DNA of 64,000 nt, from the NCBI GenBank assembly GCA_034008185.1, contig CM067082.1, forward strand, positions 129,767,988 through 129,831,987, written 5' to 3'. The notes under the pieces were generated by a model, which had not been told where the DNA came from, did not search any database, and worked only from the letters and a program-made list of their open reading frames with translations. The stretch comes from Gorsachius magnificus. Lineage: Eukaryota > Chordata > Aves > Pelecaniformes > Ardeidae. Made by a program: the position numbers and the translations under genes. Of the stretch, positions 1-13,980 are shown one piece after another. Numbering within the stretch: position 1 is the first letter of the stretch; each line of letters begins with the position of its first letter.

Positions 1-3000
1 ATTTTGCCATTACTGCTTATTTAGCCTTTGACCTTTGATAATGGACATGACTGTTGGAGAAAATGGAGTACATCAGACAAAAAAAGAGATTCTATATTTG
101 AGTACATCCAGGATCAAGATAAAATATATAGAATAGCCTAATATAGCCCAGCCAGTGTCTTCATTGTCAGAGTAATAGGATTTTATTTTTCTCCAAGCAT
201 CTGCTGCATCAGCAAACAAAACTGTAGTAGATCTACAGTTTAGCTGAGAATAAATCCAAATGAATGTATTTATTCTGGGAAAATGACTATTAGTATCACT
301 ACATAAACCAAAACCCAGCAAGCAAGAAGCCGAGTCCAGAGTAGAGCCCAATCTTTGACAGCCCTTGGGCAGTGACACTTAGCCCAGCCCACTCAGTCAC
401 ATGTCTGAGTTTTAACTCTTTTATTCCTCTCTCAGGGTGAGTCACACCTTGGTGTCTCAAAGAGTTTGGGAATTTTTATTATAACTATGGGCCAGAGAGC
501 TCTGCCCTGAAGCAAATAGCTTTGGCAAACACAGAATTGATCAGAAGCTTTAAGGGCTTAGCAATCCACAGACAACACATTTCTCAAAATATTTGAAACA
601 TTGGCTGAGGAATGGTACAAGGATTCACCCGGAAATATTTCATGTTGGAAAAGAAAAAATTCACAAAAAGAAATATTTCCTTACACAAGCACAAGCAGTT
701 TTTGCGATGCAGAAATCTGATGCAATCTTTACTCAGACCTCCATGCCCAAAATGCCCCACACTATACAGGATAAACTATCACAAATATCTTCTCCATTCT
801 CCCTCTCTTTAAAACAAACAAGCAAACAGGCCCATCTGCTGCCTTTTGTTGATGGTGAAGAACCCTTAAGGCAGCTGAGAGTAGAATATTTGCCTTCATC
901 ATTGGGTAGGATTCTATTCACATATTTACAGTGCAGTCAAAATTAAATACAAGAATGCAAAAGGAGTCCTAGCCAGCTTGAATTTCATCTACATAAGAGG
1001 GTATAAAAGTGGTGCTTGAAAGAGCAGTACTCTAGGGAGGCTGAAACTGGAAAGTTATCCACGAATATAAGTGAATAGGTTTACTGTACCAATCAAGCAT
1101 GCTGGCAACGAGGACCACCTGCCAGAATAATCTCTCTTTGAGACTCACTTAAGGAACTAAATCACCTGCTTAAAGTTTTATTTAAGTGAAATGGTCCAGA
1201 AAAGCAAACACAGTGTAGCTTGTCAGCAGGTCCTCAAGGGAGGGGCCATTTGTTGCTTGCCCAACTCGCCAGACGATGAGCACTATGTTTCTGAAGTAGT
1301 CTGAATGATTGAATTTTGTGTTGAGTAGTAATCCTCCCCTCCTACACATGCACACACAGAGTGGTTTATAAGGCATGCCAAAAGAATTACGATTGTGGCC
1401 ACAGATGTATTTAGTATGGGAAAACAAGCACTGTTGTGATAACTATCCATGCAACTAAAGGTAAACCTAGTCCATAAGTAAGTGAAGCAGAAGTATTCTG
1501 ATGTCTTTGTGGTTTAGTTTTGTGCTCTCTTGAATGACCTTTACACAGACCCAATGTTTTAAGATTACCGTACTTATTACAGTAGCATTTACATACTTCA
1601 GGTAGGAATTTCACTCACTCAGGTACAGGTTCATAATACGGAATAGCTCCAGTTCTTGACAAGTCAGGCAGAGAATGACGTATTACAAAAAAAGTTATTA
1701 GTTTCATTGTACAGATAGAAAATCGAAGATGGAAACTTCAGTGTCTCACTTAAATCAACATAACAAGTTGTAGCCCTGCTAAGGCATAGTCATTTTTAGT
1801 TCCACTCTAACACCTTACAGAAAGATTGCTCTTTCTTGATATTGTGACTTGTAGGAAAATAGCTGACTTTAGGCATTAAACTGAAACCGTGTAAAAAAGT
1901 TAGCAGTCACTCAGCAATTATTAAAAAATTGGACAGATTCCTTTTTATTCTGGTGTATGCATTTACATCATGACATACTTGAGGTGCAGAATCCCTGTAC
2001 TATGGTGTGCCCTAAAATTTCACAATCCTCATTCCAGGTTCTCTCACTGAAAATCTTTTGTACCACCTGGCATCTGTATTAAGAGGTCACTGAAGAAAGG
2101 TTTCAAGCAGTGCATTATGTCTTGCGCAGCCCTACTTATAACCATTCACTTCATTCTGAGCACCAGATTCTGTCACTCTCTCTCACAGTGAATACTCAGT
2201 TTACTCCATTAATTGCTCCATTGGTTCTCATGTGGGTTTGCATGCTTTGAGGTAAACAATTGAAAATAACAGAATTAAGGTCAGTATCTTTTGGGCTGCA
2301 CTAATTCTGGGAATAATAAAGGTACCGTTTTTGTCTTCTTCCTCCATCACTCTCTGCCTGGGTCAAAGCAGATATCCATGAGAGAAAAGCCATTCTTTTT
2401 TTCCCAGAATTTGTTCAGCAATACAGTGATATTTGAGGCACTCATAGGTCTTGATTAAATTTTTCTGTATTTCTGAGCCCTATATTTGGGGGCATTAATT
2501 GGTCAGGAAAGTAAGTACTTGAAGTCAGGATAAGTTTTTCTTAAAATACATTGTCTTCTATGTCACAGAGGTGGGTAGGATAGAAGATGCTTATTTTTTA
2601 ATGAGATCTTTAAAAAACCATCACTGTTTTCTTTGGTTTTTTTCCACTTAATTTTCCCTCAAAATGAAATAAAATAAATAAGCAGCCTCCATTAAAATTG
2701 CATTTACTGACTGAAATAAGAACAACACTGTGATGTAACAAGTTATTTACAAAGATCTCTGGGTATCCACAGCAGAATTGCAATGTAACAACCAATTAAA
2801 ATTAAATCCTGTATACCATCAAAAAAAAAAAAGGGTGGAGAAGAAACAGAGGTCAGACAACTAGATCTAACAAGGCTTTCAGCACTGTAAGGCTAAATGG
2901 TTTATATAAAAATAATGGTATGGTGTCAAACACATTTAGACTCTCTGAATGCACATAGAAGGCTATTCTGACATTTTTAAGTTCCCATTTTTAAAGTGTA

Positions 3001-4929
3001 ACTTCCATCATTTATTGCTAACATATCTGTCATAGTTCATGACATAGACAGACCTTTCCCTAAGAGAAAGAAAACTACATGCAGGATACATAAGTATGTG
3101 AGTGGACATGTATATATCACACAGAAGACAAAAACTAAAACAATTCTTCTGGCCTTGACTAAAACTGACAGCTCTGTACAGCCTCTTTACGTCTAGAGAA
3201 ATTATTCCTGGAGTAACTCAGTGAACTGTGATATGCAATGATCTTCAGAAAACAAGTGACAATATTATTTGTTTTCCAGAAGAGTCCAGGACCTTCTCAA
3301 AAAAGTTTGGTGTCATTAATGTGAAAAGTGTAAAATGATAACAAAACCTTTTTTTCTTTTTTTTTTTGATGAGTGAGTGCTATGGTGTTTCAAAGCCCAG
3401 TGAATGAAAACTACACCAAAAGAACAAAGCAGGAGACATGATTTTCTGAAGTAGAAATTACCCAGAAATTGTGGCCAAGTCAGAGGGAGCTGAGAGTGTC
3501 CAGAGCTTGGGAAAATCCACCCTTTTCTTTGACTGTTGATGCCTCAAATTTACTGTGTAAAGTCAAGGATGATACTAATCACGTTTATGTTACAATTTGA
3601 CTTTGTACACAGGTTGCAAAGAAAGAAAACTCTAAATAAGTGTTCCAGTTTCTTTTATTATTTATTATCCAGGATTAGCTTCGCAATTACAAGGCTTCTG
3701 CCTCAGACATCTGCTGGAACAATGACTATTAAGATGACAGAAAAGGAAAATTTCCTATCTATATTCCCTACTCACAAAGTAATACAGCTGATGGCACAAA
3801 AGATACACACTATAAAATTCTTAGGGCCCCTAGATGGCAGTCAATAGAGGGATTAGAAATGACTTGTCCCTTCAACTTCAGAAAATGAGCAGCAGGGATA
3901 CCTCTGTGAATCTCTCTTGGGACACTACAGTAGTGAGTCTTTAATTCCATGTCTTCGGAGTAGCTTATTTCCTTCACTTGGCTGTGTATTTTTGTGAATA
4001 CCTGCCTGGCTGCTACCACTATTATAGTTTCTGTAAGTCTGCACGATAACACATTTACTGTTATACAGAATGTACATTTTAAAATTAATTAATTGCAGCA
4101 GAGGAAATTGGGGGATTCAGGCCTGTTCATGTTTGTCACGTTCTGCAAAATGCAGCTGGCATTAATTTACTGGCGAGATCCTTCTGAGAAGGACAGGGTC
4201 CCTGGACCTGCTGAGACACCCAAGATACAGGGACTTTGACAGGACCACACTAGCTGCCAGCACTTAGAGAGGGCCTTGTTCTGTCTCACACCCCTCAGAT
4301 CTAGCTAATTCTTAGTACCTTTATTTTAAATCTGCACTGGGGTCAGGTTTCCCTCTTTCTGAATAAGTGTGAAAATAATTTTAAATCCTGTACATTCTTA
4401 TCAGTCTGAGATGTGAATTCCACCTTAACTAAGCATAACCAAAAAGCATGGTTATAGCCCTGATATGGGTTTTTAGGGCCACTGTAGCAAGAAATGCAGA
4501 GTTTAGTGATCTTTACTCACTCCTATTCACATGCATAAAGAATTCCTTTGTCCCATAAAACTTAATCTTTAGCTAAGGTACTGAATATGAATTATTTAAA
4601 TTGGACTGTGTTATAAAGCATTTTAGAGTATAGGAGCTAGTGACTCTTTCTCATGTTTTTTATATTAAATAAGCTGTTGTGATCAAGTTCTAAATTCTGC
4701 TAAGCATAAAATGTGATTTGATATTTAAACTGAGTAATAGCAATTTAATTTTCAGAGTCTCTGGGAAAGCAAAGATTCCAATGAGTTCAGTGTGTACTGT
4801 GAGTTATCAGAAAAGTGATACTTTTTAAATTAGTATCTTTGCTTTGTATCTGAAAAGAACCCCTTCCATTTGTTAGTTTGCATAAAAATTAATTTGACTC
4901 TTTTGTTTAACTTCTGGCCTGTTGGGCTG
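1..4929. other. Noncoding, nothing recognised
   Basis: AT-rich unique sequence. The longest frame (593-946, 117 codons) has no recognisable domain and a composition expected by chance. There are A/T runs (A12 at 2821-2832 and T-rich 3351-3368). No repeats or RNA genes recognised. Confidence 0.6.
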
Positions 4930-5215
4930 AATGTCTTGCATTAAGCTTGAATATCCTTGAGCCAGATTCCGAGGTCCGTATCAAAGATCCAGCTCAAAAT
5001 ATTTTAATCAATTGGGTGCTTCTAAACTGCAACAGTGGAAATTTGTGAGAGTTAAGATCAAGTGAAAATGGGAGGAATTTAAGCAGCTGGGTTCAGTCCT
5101 GCTCCCATGCTGAAATAATTGATTCAACTGGGAACAGGGCTGAATAACTGTTAAAAGCTGTACAAGGCTGCTACAGTTAAAAGAAGAAATGATAGAGTCT
5201 CTTTAACAAGTGAAA
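4930..5215. other. Candidate conserved noncoding block
   Basis: Non-repetitive stretch with TAATCAATT, TGATTCAACT, and AGCTGG/CAGCTG-like words (tttaatcaattgggtgcttc, aagcagctgggttcagtcct). No open frame of note. Candidate status rests on texture only. Confidence 0.18.
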
Positions 5216-5979
5216 GAAATTAACAACATTTGGTTCTCTGATTTAATCAACTATATTTGGGTTATTTTCTGTAAGGAAAATAATGTAGTTTGGTATATCT
5301 AGTATTTTCCTAGGTAGGTTTTATACACTGCTTTTAATATCTTATATACAAGTACAGCCCATTATTAGGGTTAATTCAAATGGATCTTACTGTGATTCAT
5401 ACTCAGGAAAAGAACACAGACACACTGACCTTCATGTACATACTCTTAAATGCCATGATATATTCAGATGGATTTCTGGAAGAAGGTCTAGCTTTCGATA
5501 CGGTCTTTCCTAATCAGGTGAAAAAATAATTGTTATACTATAACCCTTTCCTCCCATATATCTGTGTGATTTCTGTTACAAAACCTACAGAGAAAATGGT
5601 GTAGCTATTAGATTGCCAGTTCTGGCCTGGAGAGTTCCATTTTAATTTCCCTAACAACCCTTATATTTTCACTGCTATTCTAGGCAGAGCTCTGTGGTCC
5701 AGAAACTATCATAGGTTCTTTCATCCTATTGCTGTCTATTGATTTTACTGGGAATTAAATACCTTACAAATTCTTGGGTTTGTTTTTTTCTGGGAGGGTT
5801 TCTTCTACTGTCAGCCATCTTGTCAAGCATCTAATCTGAATTGACTAATTTAGATCTTGGCTTCTTCTGGTCTACTGAGAAAAGTAGGAAAGAGGAAAGC
5901 ACTTCCAGAAGCTCATTATCCCAAAATAGGTATTTAGAATAGTGAAAATAAATTGTTCCTTGGAAGGAATATCTTTTTA

Positions 5980-6087
5980 CCTCAATTTGCTACAGAGGGA
6001 GGCTAAATGATTGGCTTAGGCTCAGTGGTTAACTATTCAACAATTAGCTATGTGTGGTGCATTGAACCAGCTCTATCCCAATATCCA
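5980..6087 (+). mobile_element. Possible MIR/CORE-SINE-like relic
   Basis: The stretch 'ctcaatttgctacagaggga' then 'ggctaaatgattggcttagg' followed by '..cattgaaccagctctatccc' follows the order of the MIR-type block (cattttacaga..gaggctaagtgacttgcccaaggtca .. gaacccaggtctcc). Matches are scattered over roughly 100 bp. The call rests on recalled consensus only and could be chance. Confidence 0.4.
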
Positions 6088-6859
6088 TTTATCGGATAGG
6101 AACGGTACCTAAAAGTCTCACTAAGCATTTAAGATTCATCTCTCACTGATGAAAAAATTTCTTGTGAATACTTCATGCAGCAGATTAAATTTTTGAGACA
6201 TTACAGCAGAAGGAAAAGGATTTTTTTAAAGGATCAAAGCCTGATCCCCCAGTCACTTTATAGAATACTTTATTCTTCTTTCCTGGCAGGCATAATCACA
6301 TTGAAATAACATAAGGATATTGACATCTAGTGACCTGTTTGACTGTCTTTCCTGGATTAATAAAGAAGCTTTCTTTATTTTTGTATTTTTTAATCTCAAA
6401 GACTGTTTACCCCATGCTAAAATGCATAATGGTTTTCTATGTCATGCTGAAAGCTACATATTAACAAAATGTCAGTAGTAGCTAAAGTAATAAAATGAGT
6501 TATGAAAGATTCTAATGGCAGAATTATTATCTACCCACTTCTTTTCTTAAACCTCAAGGCCCATAGCAAACACTAAAGCTATCTCCAATACTTCAAAATT
6601 ATTTCTCAGACCCAATGGAATGAAGTCCTCGCTCTAAACCAGATAGTATTAACTGTGGGTGAAAAGGTATATTTACTACACATTCCAGCATTGTAAATAG
6701 TAACACAGCTTTTAAGCACTGAGCAGAGTACTAATACTGATAATGAAAGCAAGATGGACACTCTTAAAATAGTCTGTTGAAGACTTATGTAGCAACTGTT
6801 ACTCCTGAGGACCAGGGAATATTCTTACATTTTTTGTACAATTTTTTAGGGGATAGGAT

Positions 6860-6922
6860 AAGGCCAGATTCTAGTACTCCCACTTGTATTGCTTCACATT
6901 GAAGTAATTGAATTTATTGGAT
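6860..6922 (+). repeat. Possible ancient palindromic repeat relic
   Basis: 'aggccagattctagtactcc' followed by 'cacttgtattgcttcacatt' and 'gaagtaattgaatttattgg' recalls a common sauropsid interspersed repeat (ggccagattctgctctcacttacac..cattgaagtcaatggagtta). Only one half of the palindromic pattern is recognisable, and it is diverged. Confidence 0.35.
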
Positions 6923-9900
6923 TTTTTCAGAAAACAAAACAAAACAGGACAAAAATTATTCCACTTACATAAGTTTGTTGGCCACTATAAAGAAAAAGCA
7001 AAAACTATTAAATGTTTTTAAATTCAAATGTTGACAGGTTTTTTAATTAGACTTAATAAAATAAAAGTTGGAGTTGAATAAGAAGATGTAGCTTCAATGA
7101 AGTATTCTATGTTTTTGACTAATTAGAAAACCTTATAAACTAAAGAAAAGGAAATTAAATGTAAAATTTTATTTCATATGCCAATCGAGATAGCTTTCTT
7201 TTTAATAAAGCATTAAAAAATAGGCCTAGAAGACATGGGCATCTAGTCCCTCTTATAGTAACCATATCATAATCATAGATATTTTCATTAAATTACTCAA
7301 GCCCTTCAGGATCAGACATACTCCAGCTTTCTCATTGTAGTAGTTCTGCATCCTCAAAGCACCCTTCCTGCCACCACCATCACCCTCAGCAGGCCCATTG
7401 CAAAGGAAATCTTTATTCTCCCTCAAAAATATATTAATGATACGGGCTATGGCTTCTGTATGTTGAAAGTAGGTCTGAGATCAAATTCCTCTGTGAAACC
7501 ACCTCCAGCCTAGGGTAGGGAAAATAACAACTCAGTGTTAAGGATGCTGCAGCAGTTTAGGTTGCTCCAGAAGTGGAGGGTGGAAGCCCACAGGGGGTCA
7601 CTGTAAGAATCCTTATAGACTTGTATGAATAAAGAAAGCAGCTGTCAGTGTGTGAGAATTAAAGGATTTAATCAAATGACTTTTATGTTTCTCCAAACTT
7701 GTTCTCTCCTGTGCTGGAAGTAAACTAGATTTGCTGAGCTGATGAGGCTCTTTGAATTCTCACTGGTCCACATGAATTTGGGGTTTTGCCTCTCTAAGTC
7801 AGTACAAGGCTTATTTTCATGTCAAAGAAACTGAATCAAGACCATAGAGAGCATATTATCAATGCAGAAATAGTTATAAAGACCTGAAATAGATTCGACA
7901 GTCCAATGGAACACAGAGTAGAAAGTCATGCAGATGAAAAAGCAAGAAAGCTATGGCTGGAGGAGCAGATTGTGCTGGCAAGAAAATCACTGATGCAAAA
8001 CTAAAGGGCAGTCAGTGGAGGAAAGAGTTTTGATTGAATATCTGCTTGGAAATTTTGAGTTGATACTTAGTTTTTTGAGATAGATAGCAATATGCTGAAG
8101 GTGGCTCAGAACTGTACTGCTAACCTCCTGCCTTCTAGAGCAGACAGTAATCTGAATTAATTAATACCAATCTACTTTTAATAGAGTGTTTCTGAGCCAC
8201 ATTTCAGTAACAAATGTTACACACCAGAAGATAAAACATAGCCCTATCTGATATATGTGGAGCCTCAGCTGTACATATTTGACCCCTATTTTACACAGTT
8301 GTGGCTCATTGATTCTCTCTTTTAAACTTCTGGACTGAGCACTCAGCAATCATTGGACCACCCATACATCTTCTGAGCTGATTTAGTCTATGAACTGTAA
8401 CCCTGCTGCAGGGCTGTAATGTTTCTGGCACCTACAATGCTGGCTGCTTGTCATTATGACATATAACCTAGAAGATGTACTTAAGAACAAATAACCTCAG
8501 AAGCGTTAACATGTCATCAGTCTTCTCAGCTAAAGCAAAGTCAGGGCTCAAGACTATCCAAAAAATGAATAAAGGAGCAAATTCACATACTATGTCAGTA
8601 GCCACCAAAGTTCAGGTTTGGAACCAAAAGTGTCAGAGAAAGAAAGAAATCTAGACAAGGTCTTAATGGCTCAAAAACCCTATTCATTTTATCTCATGAA
8701 AGGCTGTAAAGTTACACAAGCCATTTTTCTTGCTTTTACTTGAAAGATATATATTCTTTTCCATAAAATGTCTGCAAATGCTGCATGAATCTGGTGATGG
8801 ACAAGCTTAAATTATAAATATTTTCCTTTTCCAAGGTTTATTATAAATGCCAATAGGAACATAGACCAGCCGAAATAGAGCATCCTAATTTAATGTAATA
8901 GAGCTTTCTAAAAGGTCAAGCAGAACATTTTACACTGAAAATTAAAATATAGATAACACTAGAACTGGAGTTACTGTTTATCCCACTTTAGTCCTGTTCT
9001 TAATGAAATTATGTTGAATTTTTTATAATACATCAAAGAGTCAACATGAAACAGTTCACAGAGTATTAAATATATCAACAATATAAAGCTAGGTCAGATA
9101 ATGGCAGAATTAAACAAAGACGAAAGGTAACAATATTGGCTTCAATTAATGTAGTGAATTAATGAATGATCTCTATTACTCTACTCATGTTCATTAAACA
9201 AGTATAATGGGCTTCTGAATTGTCCATGTGAACCTAGAGAGTCTATTCAATCAAAATTACCTATGCTTACTGTCAATCCCTTGCTGATTATTCATTGTCA
9301 GAGGCATACATAACTAGCCCTTTGGCATTTTCAGTCGCTTAAGGCTCAAGCATGCAGTATTACCAGGGCTGTGCCTATGAAGACAGACTCCTCAAAGTGA
9401 ATAAATCCTCATTTTATGTAGTTACATGTACATGTGTATGTATTTACATACATAAATAATATACTGGTCCTTATTAGTTGCCTGTAGAGCTAACCAAATT
9501 TTCCAGCTATGTACCTGTCCCATCTTTTAGAATAATAGTGTGATTTGGACTGTGGACTCCCATAGGGAGTAACAGTTGTAGGCTAAAACATCAGGTGGCT
9601 TCTTTCAACCAAAGTAGGCTCTTCCTAGAGAAAGGATGGAAGATGGAAGGAGGACATGAACAAAACTCTGCCTTTATGAGTTGGTAGCATCAAAATACAG
9701 ACATGCAAGCAGTTGTCAATGGCCGTTAGAGTTACAGGCAACTCCTTGTAAAGGAGGGGACTGTGGCCCTTGGTAGCAATTATTTTCCTCCTGGTTTGTG
9801 GTAACAACTGTTACTCTTTGTCATTTGCTGTGTCTTGGAGTCAGTGTAGGACTTTAACGTTCCCCACCACCCATGTGGATTTATGTAGCTTAGATAAATT

Positions 9901-12372
9901 CCTGTGCTCGCCATGTGCATTTTCAGCAAACTTTGAGAATGAGACATTTCAGCCTGGTCCTTTGTTTGTGCCAAGGCCTATGACTGCTGCTTATTTACAA
10001 TATATTGTCTTAAAGGAATCATGACTGCCTTGCATGAAACCCAACCAGTTTCTTACCAGCTGTAGAAGCAGGATCATTTTCCTGTTTTGCTTTCATTTGC
10101 TTGAGTTAGGTTATCACTATTCAGCCCTTAATTTTCTTATGTTTTTCTTGCTGTTTTCAAGCTGAAAACAATAAGTCTTTCTCAATAGCTTATATAAGAT
10201 GGCCGTGTGCTTTTCTGTTAAGATGCTACATTATTTTTGTGCTATTTTATGACAGGAGTATTAGAATGAGGTAAAAGCACTAAACTCATGTTAAATGTTT
10301 CTGTAGGAAAGATGGTTGCATTTATTAGGATTAATAGACTACTTATACCAGAAACTAAAATCCTCTTTTTATTCACATGTAATATAGAGTGCAGGTAACC
10401 AAAATGCAATCTTCTTAATCCTCAGTGAAGCAGCTTTTTCCCTGACTTCAGCGACAGTTCAATTTCTGTTATGTTAACCATATGCTTCTGATTGATTATC
10501 AGTTATATTTAATTATTCAGAGTTACAGATGGCAGTTTTGTGAGGCAAACTGCTGATCTCTGGAGGCCCTGTGTGCTGATGCCACTGCCTCTGCAGTTAC
10601 AACTCTTGAGTCCCTGAGGTTGAGAAAAACAAGTAATTTAACCACTTCTGTAAGCTGTATTGGCCTATCCAGCCAGAAGAGAATTAAAAGATTCTGATGC
10701 TAATGTAGTAAACTAAATCCATAGAGATGGAGGAGAGGATATTAAGATGAATGGTCTGAAACAACCTGTGTTGCCTGTAATTAATGCCTCTCTTTCTCCA
10801 TATCCATTGAAATAAACCTTTGAGTTGTGCTACATTTTTTTCCTCCACCAAGTTTTTCCCATTCTCCACATTTGAAGGGTATTTGTACTGTAGTAGACAA
10901 CTACAGTTGGGAAGTCCTTGCTTCCCTACTAGTAGGATCTTAGGTTTAGACTCTCTGAGCTCCTGCTGTCGTTCGTGGGAACATCAGTGTGCAGTACAGA
11001 GGAATACTTGGTGAGCTAAGCAGGATAGTCCAGATGCATTGGTACCAGAGTGGAAAGAACATAGACAGCAGAAAGCCAAAGAGAACAAAATATCCCATCT
11101 CCCTTTCTCCAGATGTTAGTAGTTAACAAAACACAACACCAAACAAGAAAAGAAGTTATTCAGCATTTTTCCCTCCATGCGTTTTTTTGTGATGATTACC
11201 ACAGGGACAATGGGAGACAATCTGCTGGTTTGTTTTTTTTCTCACACTGCTTTCTTGAGAGAGGTTTTTTGTTTTCAATTCACCTGATAGTGCAGTCCCA
11301 GCAGAATGCACCTAACAAATCATAGTGAGTGTCTGCACCTTGCTATGTATCAAAGTCCCTTAATGTGCCAACAAAGTTCTCCAAGGTCAGAAAAGCAGTT
11401 TATCAACCTCTTATATCTCTTATAGCAGACAATAAATTTATTCTACTGTTGGAATCTATGAATATTTCAGATGCTCTGTGAGATAAACACTATTGCTTAG
11501 GATGCTCTGCATGTCATTGTCAACTAGTACCAAACACTGTCATTGCTCCATGCAGTCTGTACTTTCAGCTTCCTCTCAGCTCAGGAAAATGCAATGCTGT
11601 ATGGCTTGCATTTTTCTATGTCCTTTAGCTCTTTAGAGTTTGTTTTTTCCTAATGAAACTTTCCATTAATTAATAGATTGAGACAATTAATGTTTTGAAT
11701 AATTGCTTATTCCCCTTGGTCTTAATTTCTAAGCAGGCTAAGAATTGACTTTAGAAATAGAAAAAAAGTTGTCTTTTATAGAGCTCTGAGTTCATTATTC
11801 CTATTAACAAAGCAAACAAAATATCTTCCTGGACTATTTTTATAGTGATCAGTAAAATCCAGGATACTTCCTATTTCTATTTAGCTTAAGCAAATGTATA
11901 TGATTTAATATATACATAGGTCTAGATATTCTTAGAATAGTTTTATGGTTCCCTTTAAAATATCTGATGAAATATTTAATTCATTTATTACAAAATCATT
12001 CTGATTTTTATCACATTTTAGAACAAGTACTGCCCTAGTGAGCCAAATTAAAGTTCATTTGTATGACCTATGATACAAGGAATAAGAAAAAAAGTAGGAT
12101 TTTTTTAACTATCATCATTCTGGAGGGACTGACAAAGGCAAATATGGCATTGGACTCCTTCTTGTACTTTCTTCTTGATCACAGCCTTCATACAGAAATA
12201 AAAGTAATATAACAGTAGTTAACTTTGTGACATATGCCAAAATTTTAGATTCTTCATGGAGGTCTCAGTGTCTACAACTATGACAAGCCAAGAGACTTTT
12301 AACATAATTTTGAAATTTTAATTTATAGAGACATTTGGCTTTTAAACATGGGAAAGTGATGGAGAGTAATGA

Positions 12373-12402
12373 ATTTATATACAAGACATTTATATACAAG
12401 TC
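12373..12402. repeat. 15-bp tandem duplication
   Basis: Two adjacent copies of the 15-bp word atttatatacaaga/tc, with the first 13 bases identical. Small slippage duplication. Confidence 0.85.
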
Positions 12403-13261
12403 CATATTTATAGAGAATAACAACCACTAACATTCAATGTATGACCTACCATATATTCTACCTTATTTCCAAATAAACTTAACCCCATTTCACCTGAAGG
12501 AACACTTTTCCACAGTAATTTAATGTAATACTAACATCTGCTTCAAAAGCTTAAGACTCATAATTTTGTAGTGATTTTGTATTAGAAAATATGAATATGC
12601 CCAGTCTTATGTGGTGTGAAGTAAATATGGCTACACTGGTGATGAGCTCCTAAAAGAATGTGTATATATTTAAAATAAACCAAGCAAATAGATATGTGTA
12701 AGGAGTTCTAAAAACAGAAATAAGATTATATATCCCTTTTTTTTTTTTTCAAACAGGAATTATAGCAATGGCAGCTTTCCAGTAAAAGTAAGCAATTCAA
12801 AAACCACAAAATTTAAAGAATAATACTAATAATGATTTGGCCTCAAGGAAGAAAGTTAAAAGGAGAGAGAATTCTCTTATCTTTTCCTAAATGCCTTCAC
12901 CAATGACACACTGCTTTGTGCAGCAATCCTCAATAGATCATTGCCATTTTAGTAGATTTTTCTTCCTCAACAGTGAAAAAGCTATAAAAGGCAGAGGAAT
13001 TGTTTTAAGATAGTAGATTTTGTAGCCATTCTGATGTTGATATAACATAAAGGCTTCTTTAAAGGGGTTTAGTTTTTTGCTTCTTCACTTGCTTAGCATC
13101 ATCAGATTCATAAAAAAAATAACAGGTCCCTATTGTATAGCTAAATTGAATCAAATATTTTAAGAGATTTTTGCCCTAGACTGAACATATGGATGTAAGG
13201 TAAATATTTTGTCAAGCCTGTAGTATACATTTCAAATGCTGCTTATAAACATTCATAAGAA

Positions 13262-13277
13262 ATATATATATATATAT
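13262..13277. repeat. (AT)8 microsatellite
   Basis: Eight uninterrupted AT units. Confidence 0.95.
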
Positions 13278-13731
13278 TCTCTGTGTTTTACAGTGACAGT
13301 ATGAATGCTCGCATTAAGCATTAGATAAAAACTGAAAGGTCGTTATCTAGATTATCTTCTTTGCTTCTAGAGTAAAACTTAAAAACCTGATTAACTAAGT
13401 AACATTCAACCTATGTGAATAATAGGTTTTCTTATTTTAGCTTGAATCACTTTTCTACCTCAAAGTCCCCTTAAAACTAATCCTAGGTTTTTTTTTGAAA
13501 ATACATTCATTTTTCTGAACAAAATGGCTAAAATTAAACAAAAGTTTTTGTTTAATCCATAGTAAATTATTTCACTCTCAATGCTCATTTTGGTTTTGCT
13601 TAAATATACACAGAGTATATCCAGAATTTTATATTTATTTTCTGTGTGCATTTGAAGTATTTGGGTCTCAAAATGAAAAACTGAATGGTAGTTGAAATAT
13701 TCTACTATAAAATATTAAGAGTTTTCCTTAA

Positions 13732-13980
13732 ATCACAGAATCATAGAAACATTTGATTGGAAAAGACCTTTAAGGTCAGAGAGTCCAAACGACTACTAAA
13801 CCCTGTCTCTAAGCACCTCATCTACCCCTCTTTTAAATACCTCCAGGGATGGGGACTCAACCACTTCCCTGGGTAGCCCATTCCAGTGCCTGATAACCCT
13901 TTCAGAGAAGAAATTTTTCCTAATAGCTAATCTAAGTCCCCCCCCCCAAGCAACTTGAGGCCATTTCCTCTTGTTCTAAG
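13732..13980 (-). mobile_element. CR1 LINE, 3'-end fragment (5'-truncated)
   Basis: Read on the minus strand this is the 3' end of a CR1 non-LTR retrotransposon. On the plus strand it opens with the reversed CR1 tail (tcacagaatcatagaaa, from the ATTCTATGA-type 3' repeat). Next come the usual blocks: a ggaaaagaccttTaaggtca-like segment, 'ctccagggatggggactcaa', 'ccattccagtgcctgataac', 'aatttttcctaatagctaat' and 'ggccatttcctcttgttcta'. About 250 bp remain, covering the 3' UTR and the last part of ORF2; the rest is absent, as is normal for 5'-truncated CR1 copies. A run of ten C (13938-13947) lies inside. Substitutions against the remembered consensus suggest an old copy. It is dead and has no coding capacity. 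Family assignment is confident; the subfamily is not determined. Confidence 0.93.

Larger units (their letters stand above)
6090..13731. other. Noncoding, almost nothing recognised
   Basis: AT-rich unique sequence with only the weak relic at 6860, a 15-bp duplication at 12373 and the AT repeat at 13262. All open frames are under 90 codons and without recognisable motifs. Confidence 0.6.
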
